From: JBCCGI01 sp039029355 | GTDB lineage: Bacteria > Planctomycetota > UBA1135 > GCA-002686595 | Assembly (NCBI GenBank): GCA_039029355.1 | Contig: JBCCGI010000076.1 | Span: forward strand, 1-39,256 | Direction: 5' to 3' | Length of the DNA: 39,256 nucleotides | Shown here: positions 24,613-30,455 of the stretch, in pieces | Position numbering within the stretch: position 1 is the first letter of the stretch | Layout: each line of letters starts with the position of its first letter | Translations under genes and position numbers: made by a program | Notes under the pieces: model-generated | What the model was told of the DNA's origin: nothing | Databases searched by the model: none | The model's input: only the letters and a program-made list of their open reading frames with translations

Positions 24613-25611
24613 CTAGCGACCCCCCCGGCGCACGCAGCCCTGCATCGGAAGCGTGGCCATCGTGTGGAGCCCGGGCGCCGCCGCGCGCAGCGCGCGGATC
24701 GAGTTGAGCACGATGGCCGACGTCGCGGTGTCGCCGTGCATGCCGCCGCGCCAGACCAGGTCGACCGGAGGCTCGCCCTCGATCTCGACGCGGTCGTGCG
24801 GGTTCTCCTGGCCGATCGCGGCCTGGAAGATGAGCTCCGCGGTCAGGCGGTCGCCGGTCCAGCCGCGCGCGACCTGGCGTACGCCGGCGGCGTGGCCTGC
24901 GGGGATGGTCCCGAGGGCGCACTCGAGCTCGCGCTCGGCCTGCACCGGCTCCAGCTCCTCGTCCCAGCGGTCGAAGCGCAGGCCCAGGTAGTGCCCGACG
25001 AGATGCAGCGACTCGCCCAGCCCGACGTGCCGCAGCGAGCCGTCGGCGCGGCGAGCCGCGAAGCCCGCGTCGTCGAGGCCGGCGCCGATCTTGCGCTGGA
25101 ACGGGACGCGGCGCGGCGACGCGTCCTGCAGGCGCGTGACCCGCACCGAGGACACCGAGTGGCACGCCGTCGCCGCCGCGACCGGGAAGGCGTCCATCAG
25201 GAAGCCCGGGTTGACGCCTGTCCCGAGCACGCGTCCGCCGTTCCGCACGGCGCGCTCGCCGAGCTCCTGCGCGTGGATCGGATGTCGCAGCCACGGCCAG
25301 GCCAGCTCTTCACACGTGCTGACCACCGTGTACCCGCGGTCGAGCAGCGCGCGCATCGTCGGCATGATCGCGTCCAGGTCGGACAGCGTCGTCACCACCG
25401 CGGCGTCGATCGGCTCGTCGGCGGGTACCTCCTCGACCACGCTCAGCACCTCGCCTTCGCCCGCGCCCGGCACCAGCTCCGACAGCGGCTGCCCCACGAT
25501 CTCGGCCGCCGGGTCGACCGCGGCGACGACCGTGCCGAGCTCGCGCGCGATCAGGTCGCCCGCGACCTTCTGGCCGAGCGGGCCGAGCCCCACCTGCAGC
25601 ACGCGCAGCAT
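24613..25611 (-). CDS. 2,4-Diaminopentanoate dehydrogenase/DapB-like NAD(P) oxidoreductase
   Basis: A 332-residue protein with an N-terminal Rossmann fold (VLQVGLGPLGQKV, glycines 8, 10 and 13) and a C-terminal domain of the dihydrodipicolinate-reductase or diaminopentanoate-dehydrogenase type. The block GTGVNPGFLMDAFPVA followed by RLQDASPRRVPFQRKIGAGL is characteristic of the OrdH-like group, from memory. Classical OrdH acts in ornithine fermentation by oxidative deamination of 2,4-diaminopentanoate. No other gene of that pathway is present, so a related amino or imino substrate is more likely here. Its ATG overlaps the TrmB stop by one base (TGATG) and the Rieske gene follows after two bases. 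Substrate linkage between these two oxidative enzymes is plausible. Confidence 0.8.
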   Translation of the reverse strand: MLRVLQVGLGPLGQKVAGDLIARELGTVVAAVDPAAEIVGQPLSELVPGAGEGEVLSVVEEVPADEPIDAAVVTTLSDLDAIMPTMRALLDRGYTVVSTCEELAWPWLRHPIHAQELGERAVRNGGRVLGTGVNPGFLMDAFPVAAATACHSVSSVRVTRLQDASPRRVPFQRKIGAGLDDAGFAARRADGSLRHVGLGESLHLVGHYLGLRFDRWDEELEPVQAERELECALGTIPAGHAAGVRQVARGWTGDRLTAELIFQAAIGQENPHDRVEIEGEPPVDLVWRGGMHGDTATSAIVLNSIRALRAAAPGLHTMATLPMQGCVRRGGR

Positions 25612-26675
25612 CAGCCGACCCCCTGCGCGGCGACGCGCTCTCCCAGGGTGTGGTGCGCGATCGCGAGCTCCGGATGCCGTTGGGTGAGCCACGCACCCAG
25701 GCACCAGATCGCGGCCTTCACCCCCGTCGTCGCGTGCGCGTAGCCCAGCGAGGAGAGCTTCAGCAGCAGTCCTCCATCCCGGTTCGGCGCGACCTCGATG
25801 GCGAGCTCCTGCTGCAGGCGATCCTCCTGCACCAGCGCGTGGACCAGCCACGAGGCGCGGTCCTCGCGCCGGAAGGCCGCGATCAGCTTCACGACGATCA
25901 GGACGCCGTCCTGGTCGAGGCGCTGGGAGGTGGTCTCGAAGCCGGCGAAGAGGTCGGCCGGCGCCGCTTCTGCGGTGCGGGCCGTCAGGGTGAGGCTGGG
26001 CATCGCGGAGAGGGGGTCCTTGGAAAGGAGCGCCGGCACGGGCCCATCGGGCTCGGACGCCTTGCGCCAGGGAAAGTAGTGGATCGGTACGCCGGCGGCC
26101 ATCGCCTTGCGCTGGTACTTGGTCGTCTCGCGGCCGGGCGGTTCGGGTATCTCGGTCGCGCCGTGCACCGGGCGTAGCGCGGTCTGGCCTTCGAGCGTCT
26201 CGGCGATCCACTCCGCATAGGCCGCGTGGTCGGTCACGATCGTCACCGGCGCGCCCGGCGCCATGCGGCTCGCGAGGAGCGGGAGCGTCTCGGGCCGAAC
26301 CAGCCGGCGTCCGTGGTGGCGCTCCTTCGGCCATGGGCACGGGTGGTTGATGAAGACCTCATCGAGCGATCCCGGGGCGAATAGAAGCTGCAGCGCCAGC
26401 TCCGCGTTCGCCAGCAGCACCCGCACGTTCGGCGTCGCGCCGCGGTCGAGCCGCCGGAAGAGGTACGTCGCCGACGTCCACGAGAGCTCGATCCCGACGT
26501 GGTTCCGATCCGGCCGTCGCGCGGCCTCGCGCTCGAGGAACTCGCCGTTGCCGAAGCCGATCTCGAGCGCGAGCGGGGCGTCGCGCCCAAGCTCGGCGGC
26601 CCAGTCGATCGGCCACTCGCGCCGCCGCCAGGGAACGACCCAGTCGGCGATCTGAGAGCTCAGCGGACGCGGCAT
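25611..26675 (-). CDS. trmB: tRNA (guanine46-N7)-methyltransferase with C-terminal extension
   Basis: A 354-residue SAM-dependent enzyme forming m7G46 in tRNA. Motif I is LALEIGFGNGEFL, the acidic end of beta2 is NHVGIELS, and VRVLLANAEL is motif III. The signature FINHPCPWPKERHHGRRL corresponds to the usual FPDPWPKxRHxKRRL, with His and Cys replacing Pro and Asp. ETTKYQRKAMAAG closes the catalytic domain near residue 205. About 135 residues follow (from PLSAMPSLTLTARTAE to the end), well beyond the usual bacterial length of about 210-240. A long C-terminal region is known in Aquifex TrmB; this one is not recognisably the same. The start overlaps the upstream lipoprotein stop by one base (TGATG), as does its own stop with the next start. 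Confidence 0.88.
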   Translation of the reverse strand: MPRPLSSQIADWVVPWRRREWPIDWAAELGRDAPLALEIGFGNGEFLEREAARRPDRNHVGIELSWTSATYLFRRLDRGATPNVRVLLANAELALQLLFAPGSLDEVFINHPCPWPKERHHGRRLVRPETLPLLASRMAPGAPVTIVTDHAAYAEWIAETLEGQTALRPVHGATEIPEPPGRETTKYQRKAMAAGVPIHYFPWRKASEPDGPVPALLSKDPLSAMPSLTLTARTAEAAPADLFAGFETTSQRLDQDGVLIVVKLIAAFRREDRASWLVHALVQEDRLQQELAIEVAPNRDGGLLLKLSSLGYAHATTGVKAAIWCLGAWLTQRHPELAIAHHTLGERVAAQGVG

Positions 26676-27418
26676 CAGCCCTGGAGCTCCTCCGGGACGT
26701 CGTCGGGGCTCGTGAAGAGCTCGCGCGGCAGCTCCGCCGGCGCGGCGATGTACCAGTCGGCCCCGCGTCCGCGGCTTGCCGCTAGCCACAGGTCGCCGAA
26801 GGGCCGCCAGTCGGTCCAGGGCCCGGTGAAGGCCGGGGCCTCGTCGGTGGCGCTCGCGTAGAACGACCACTGCTCGACCAACCCGGAGTCCGCGGCGACG
26901 AAGACCTCGTAGCGGTTGTCCGGCGTCAGGCCGACCGTGTCGAACGTGAGCTCGAGCACCCGCGCGTCGCGGCCGTCGGCGAGCGAGCCCGCGCCGAGGT
27001 CGCGCAGATGCACGCCGGGGTCGAGCAGCTTGTACGGCATGAACATCCAGTAGGAGTCGTTGACCCACCAGCCGTACCCCTGCTCGAGCAACTCGGCGAG
27101 CGCGTCCGGATCCTGTACCTCGACCCCGTCGCGCCAGGCGCGGCCCTGCCGCGTGCCGAGGTTCATCAGGAGGAGCACGTCCCCGGTGTCGATGCGCACG
27201 TCGCCGGTCGCCTTGTCCCACCAGTGCTCGCGGCGGCCGAAGAAGCGCCAGCGCAGGTAGCGGGTGGAGTCCCAGGCCTCCCAGCCGCCCATGCGTTCGA
27301 CGACCGCTTCGGCGACGGCGCGCGCCGCGGGCTCGGCGTGCTCGGTCGTGGGACGGGCGGGGGTGCCCGCACAGGCGGCGAGCAGCAGCGTGAGGGCGGG
27401 GATCGGGTTGGCTTTCAT
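26675..27418 (-). CDS. Lipoprotein of unknown function, first gene of the trmB operon
   Basis: A 247-residue lipoprotein whose signal peptide ends in LLLAAC (Cys16). The mature protein is rich in Trp and Tyr and predicted mainly beta: YLRWRFFGRREHWWDKATGD, RIDTGDVLLLMNLGT, YGWWVNDSYWMFMPYKLLDPG. This pattern resembles outer-membrane lipoprotein carrier or sorting folds (LolA/LolB-like half-barrels) seen in uncharacterised envelope proteins. I cannot name a family. It begins at ATG 27418, has a TAGAAT element 20 bases upstream and a weak AGCAGG just before the start. It heads a four-gene operon with trmB, the OrdH-like gene and the Rieske gene. The link between a lipoprotein and tRNA methylation is probably only positional. 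Confidence 0.8.
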   Translation of the reverse strand: MKANPIPALTLLLAACAGTPARPTTEHAEPAARAVAEAVVERMGGWEAWDSTRYLRWRFFGRREHWWDKATGDVRIDTGDVLLLMNLGTRQGRAWRDGVEVQDPDALAELLEQGYGWWVNDSYWMFMPYKLLDPGVHLRDLGAGSLADGRDARVLELTFDTVGLTPDNRYEVFVAADSGLVEQWSFYASATDEAPAFTGPWTDWRPFGDLWLAASRGRGADWYIAAPAELPRELFTSPDDVPEELQG

Positions 27419-27438
27419 CCTGCTGGGTGCGGCCCGGC

Positions 27439-27444
27439 ATTCTA
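27439..27444 (-). promoter_or_regulatory. -10 element TAGAAT for the lipoprotein-trmB operon
   Basis: GCTAGAATGCC on the minus strand lies 20 bases before ATG 27418, implying a leader of about 13 bases. It is back to back with plus-strand elements at 27471 and 27503. Confidence 0.55.
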
Positions 27445-27470
27445 GCGCCGGGGGCTTCGTTCGAGCGAGG

Positions 27471-27476
27471 TATCCT
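27471..27476 (+). promoter_or_regulatory. -10-like TATCCT element
   Basis: GAGGTATCCTGCC matches the element before the glycosylase gene. It could give a longer leader for the 21-residue peptide gene, or drive the following symporter operon. Confidence 0.35.
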
Positions 27477-27502
27477 GCCCTCCCGTGCTACGTGCAAGCG
27501 TC

Positions 27503-27508
27503 TAGAAT
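27503..27508 (+). promoter_or_regulatory. -10 element TAGAAT for the small membrane peptide
   Basis: TCTAGAATCGGGG lies 22 bases before ATG 27531. A start seven bases downstream would leave a leader of about 15 bases that just includes the AGGAGG ribosome binding site. Confidence 0.5.
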
Positions 27509-27516
27509 CGGGGTCC

Positions 27517-27522
27517 AGGAGG
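27517..27522 (+). promoter_or_regulatory. Consensus ribosome binding site AGGAGG
   Basis: AGGAGG followed by T is eight bases before ATG 27531, an ideal match and spacing. It is in a non-coding gap where such a site would otherwise have no purpose. Confidence 0.65.
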
Positions 27523-27530
27523 TGTCCCGC

Positions 27531-27596
27531 ATGCGCTACGCCATCACCGTTCTCGCCCACCTGCTTCCGTTTCTCGTCAGCCTCGCCTTCGGCTAG
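27531..27596 (+). CDS. 21-residue hydrophobic peptide (small membrane protein)
   Basis: A 22-codon frame beginning MRYAITVLAHLLPF and ending SLAFG, then TAG. After Met-Arg it is almost entirely hydrophobic, with one internal His, and is long enough for a single membrane helix. It has its own TAGAAT element, a consensus AGGAGG at ideal spacing, and a following hairpin (27604-27628), so it looks like a complete small transcription unit. It lies between the divergent trmB and symporter operons. It could be a small membrane protein that binds a larger membrane complex, a leader peptide for the symporter operon, or a type I toxin-like peptide. No antisense RNA is obvious. Confidence 0.5.
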   Translation: MRYAITVLAHLLPFLVSLAFG

Positions 27597-27603
27597 ACCG
27601 AGC

Positions 27604-27628
27604 GCTTCGCCCGGGTCCCGAGCGAAGC
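27604..27628 (+). terminator. Stem-loop after the small peptide gene
   Basis: GCTTCGC (27604-27610) pairs with GCGAAGC (27622-27628) around an 11-base loop, seven bases after the peptide stop. No U-tract follows. Terminator or attenuator before the symporter operon. Confidence 0.4.
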
Positions 27629-27705
27629 CCATCCGCGGGCGCTGAGCCGCCCGCATCCGCCGCGGCGTGGCGCGCGTCCGCGCGGCATGCTACGACCACG
27701 CCCAC

Positions 27706-29361
27706 GTGAGCGGTTTCGGCGCGGTCGACTGGGCGGTCGTCGGGGGATTCTTGGCCCTGACGACGCTCCTCGGAGAGCGGCTTGCCGGTCGGCAGGCGAC
27801 GCTCCGCGACTACTTCCTCGGCGGGCGGCGGCTGCCCTGGTGGGCGGTCGCGGGCTCGATCGTCGCGACCGAGGTCAGCGCGATCACCTTCGTCAGCCTA
27901 CCGTTCGTCGTGTTCCGCGACGGAGGCGACCTGACCTACCTGCAGCTCGGCGTGTTCGGGCTCTTGATCGCGCGGCTGATCGTCGGGTACGCGCTGGTGC
28001 CGCGTTACTTCGAGCGCGAGCTCTACAGCCCCTACGACTTGGTCGGCGAGCGGCTGGGAGTCGGCGCGCGCCGCGCGGCGAGCGCGCTGTTCTCCGCGGG
28101 CGGCGTGTTGGCACAGGCGTCGCGCGTCTACCTGACCGCGGTCGTGCTCGAGGTGCTGCTCCACGGCGAGCTGGCAGCGCTCGAGCAGCGCGTCGGCGTG
28201 CCGCCCCTGGCGGCGTCGGTCGCGGCGATCGGCGCGGTGTCGGTCGTCTGGACCTGGCTGGGCGGCATGGCGACCGTGATCTGGACCGACGCCATGCTGT
28301 TCGTGGTGTTCCTCGTCGGCATCGCGATCTCGATCGCGACCGCGACCGCGGGCGTCGACGGCGGCGCGGCCGAGGTGCTCGCGACGGCGCGCGACGCCGG
28401 CAAGCTGCGGCTACTCGACTTCGACACCGATCCGGCCAAGGCCTACACGTTCTGGGCGGCGCTCTTCGCCTACACGATCTGGGGCGTGGGGGCTTTCGGG
28501 ACCGATCAGCTGCTCGCCCAGCGACTGTTCTGCTGCCGCGATGCACGCGACGCGCGGCGGGCGATCGTGGCGAGCAACGCGGCGCTGGTGGTGACGGCGC
28601 TGGCGGCGCTCCTCGGCATGGCGCTCTTCGCGTACTACCAGGCGCATCCGCTGGAGGGCGAGGCGCTGGCGCTCTACGAGGAGAAGGGGGACCGCATCTT
28701 CCCGATCTTCATCCTCGAGGCGGTGCCGACCGGGCTGCGCGGGCTGATCGTCGCGGGCGTCTTCGCGGCGGCGATCTCGTCGCTGGACTCCATCCTGGCC
28801 GCGCTCAGCCAGACCGCGCTGGCAACGGTCGTGCCCGAGCGGCTGCGAAGCGTGCGTACATCGCGTGTGCTCGTCGTGGTCTTCGGGGTGCTCCTGTGCG
28901 TGCTCGCCGTACAGATGGAGCGGGCGCACGCGCGCTACCCCTCGATCCTGGACCTCGCGCTGGCGATGGCGGGCTACACGGTGGGGGCGCTGCTCGCGGG
29001 CGTGCTGCTCGCGCTCTGGCCGGGAGGGCGTGACGGGCGTGGCTATGCGTGGTCGGCGCCGCTCGCAGCGATGACGGTGGTGGCGGTCGCCTGGCATACG
29101 TCCGCGAGCCGCACCGCCTGCGCGGTCTTCGCCGCGGCGCTCGTGGTGCTGGGGCTCGTCCGCCTGCGCGATGCGCGCGTGGCCCTGCTCGCGGCCGGTG
29201 GCGCGGGTTTGGTCGCGCTGTCGCTGTGGGACGGGCTACGGCTGGCCTGGCCCTGGAACGCGCCCATCGGGCTCGCCGTGGCCTACGGTTTCGGCTGGCT
29301 CCTGAGCAAGCCCGCGCCGTACCCTGCGGAGCCTTCAGCCCCCCCCGGAGACAGACGATGA
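27706..29361 (+). CDS. Sodium:solute symporter (SSS family)
   Basis: A 551-residue inner-membrane transporter with about 13-14 hydrophobic helices, using the Na+ gradient to import a solute. SSS features include an early helix from AVDWAVVGGFLAL, the RDYFLGGRRLPWW loop, GSIVATEVSAITFVSLP (TM2-like sodium-site region), FGTDQLLAQRLFCCRDA and GVFAAAISSLDSILAALSQT (the SSLDS region of late helices). The family carries sugars, amino acids, carboxylates or urea; the gene context here suggests a sugar or sugar derivative. GTG 27706 (SGFGAVDW) is preferred; GTG 27667 would add a polar leader. CATGCT at 27686-27691 is a weak -10 candidate. It is the first gene of a four-gene operon and overlaps the cytochrome gene by four bases (ATGA). 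Confidence 0.88.
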   Translation: MSGFGAVDWAVVGGFLALTTLLGERLAGRQATLRDYFLGGRRLPWWAVAGSIVATEVSAITFVSLPFVVFRDGGDLTYLQLGVFGLLIARLIVGYALVPRYFERELYSPYDLVGERLGVGARRAASALFSAGGVLAQASRVYLTAVVLEVLLHGELAALEQRVGVPPLAASVAAIGAVSVVWTWLGGMATVIWTDAMLFVVFLVGIAISIATATAGVDGGAAEVLATARDAGKLRLLDFDTDPAKAYTFWAALFAYTIWGVGAFGTDQLLAQRLFCCRDARDARRAIVASNAALVVTALAALLGMALFAYYQAHPLEGEALALYEEKGDRIFPIFILEAVPTGLRGLIVAGVFAAAISSLDSILAALSQTALATVVPERLRSVRTSRVLVVVFGVLLCVLAVQMERAHARYPSILDLALAMAGYTVGALLAGVLLALWPGGRDGRGYAWSAPLAAMTVVAVAWHTSASRTACAVFAAALVVLGLVRLRDARVALLAAGGAGLVALSLWDGLRLAWPWNAPIGLAVAYGFGWLLSKPAPYPAEPSAPPGDRR

Positions 29362-30455
29362 CGAAGCTACGCTGGTGCCTCGCGGCCGCCGCGCTGTGCG
29401 CGCCGTCGAGCGCGGCACAGGAGATCGACGCCGACGCGCTCTTCCAGACCAACTGCGCCTCGTGCCACGGCGAGAAGGGCGACGGCGACGGCTGGACGCA
29501 GCTGGACCGCCCCGCCCGCAGCTTCCGCGATGGCGGGTTCAGCTACGGCAACACGCCCGACGCGCTCTTCCGCACGATCACTTACGGCATCCCGGGGACG
29601 CCGATGCCGTCGTTTGAGAGCTCGCTCTCGGAGCCCCAGCGCGAGGCGCTCGCCGCGCATGTCGTGTCGCTCGGCCCGCCGATCGAGGCGGTCGACCCCG
29701 AGCAAACGGTGCTCGCGGTGGCCGACAAGCCGGTGTTCGTGCGCGGCTACCTGCCGCCGATCGCCGACGGGCTGAAGCCGGTCCCGCGCGGGCTCCTCCT
29801 GGGCCGGCCCGAGGGCTTCACGTTCGAGTACCGCGCCGACGACGTGCGGCTGCTCGGCCTGCGCCAGGGTGGCTTCGTCGACCGGCGCGACTGGACCGGG
29901 CGCGGTGGGACGGCGCTGCAGCCGCTGGGCCGCGTGGTGCACCTGGTCGAGGACGGCGCGCCGCGGGCTCCCTTCCGCCTCGCGGGCTTCGGTCCGCTCG
30001 CGGCGAAGCTGCGCAGCACCTGGATCGACGCGCAGGCAGGCGGGCTCAGCTACGAGCTGCGCGCCGACGGCGCCGCGGTCGCGCGCGTGCGCGAGGTGCC
30101 CGCGCCGGCGGGTAGCTCGCTGGGAGCCGGCTTCTCGCGCCGCTTCGAGCTCGAGGCGCTGCGCGCCGGGACCGTGTTCCAGCGACTGCAGGCCTACGGC
30201 GCGGCGGTGCGCGTGGACTCCTTCGCGACGCCCGGGCGCGAGTGGACCGTCCGGCGCCGCGAGGACGGCATGTACGAGGTCGCCGGAGTGAGCCTGGCGC
30301 CCGACGGGCGCAGCTTCCGACAGAACGAGGGGGTGTACGAGGTGCGGTACGAGCTGGAGCCCGGCGCCAAGGCCGCGATGGAGCTGACGGCGCTCGTCGC
30401 CTACGACTGGAACGACGAGCTCGCCGCCCGCTTCCGAGAGGAGGTGAGCCGGTGA
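29358..30455 (+). CDS. Exported c-type cytochrome with large unknown C-terminal domain
   Basis: A 365-residue periplasmic protein with signal peptide about 1-20 (LRWCLAAAALCAPSSAA). Residues 25-105 are a small class I cytochrome c with heme motif C33-A-S-C36-H37 and axial Met83 in GIPGTPMPSF. Residues about 115-365 form a beta-rich domain I cannot name (RGLLLGRPEGFTFEYRADD, DWTGRGGTALQPLG). In Planctomycetota such domains are often joined with heme and propeller modules. The cytochrome probably takes electrons from an oxidation step on a carbohydrate, possibly at the adjacent propeller protein. GGAG at 29347-29350 lies seven bases before the ATG. Both gene junctions are four-base overlaps (ATGA before, GTGA after), so stoichiometric expression is expected. 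Confidence 0.87.
   Translation: MTKLRWCLAAAALCAPSSAAQEIDADALFQTNCASCHGEKGDGDGWTQLDRPARSFRDGGFSYGNTPDALFRTITYGIPGTPMPSFESSLSEPQREALAAHVVSLGPPIEAVDPEQTVLAVADKPVFVRGYLPPIADGLKPVPRGLLLGRPEGFTFEYRADDVRLLGLRQGGFVDRRDWTGRGGTALQPLGRVVHLVEDGAPRAPFRLAGFGPLAAKLRSTWIDAQAGGLSYELRADGAAVARVREVPAPAGSSLGAGFSRRFELEALRAGTVFQRLQAYGAAVRVDSFATPGREWTVRRREDGMYEVAGVSLAPDGRSFRQNEGVYEVRYELEPGAKAAMELTALVAYDWNDELAARFREEVSR
30439..30444 (+). promoter_or_regulatory. Ribosome binding site deciding a GTG start
   Basis: AGGAGG seven bases before GTG 30452 makes this codon the start of the propeller-DUF1080 gene. It excludes the long upstream extension of the frame into the cytochrome gene. Confidence 0.8.
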
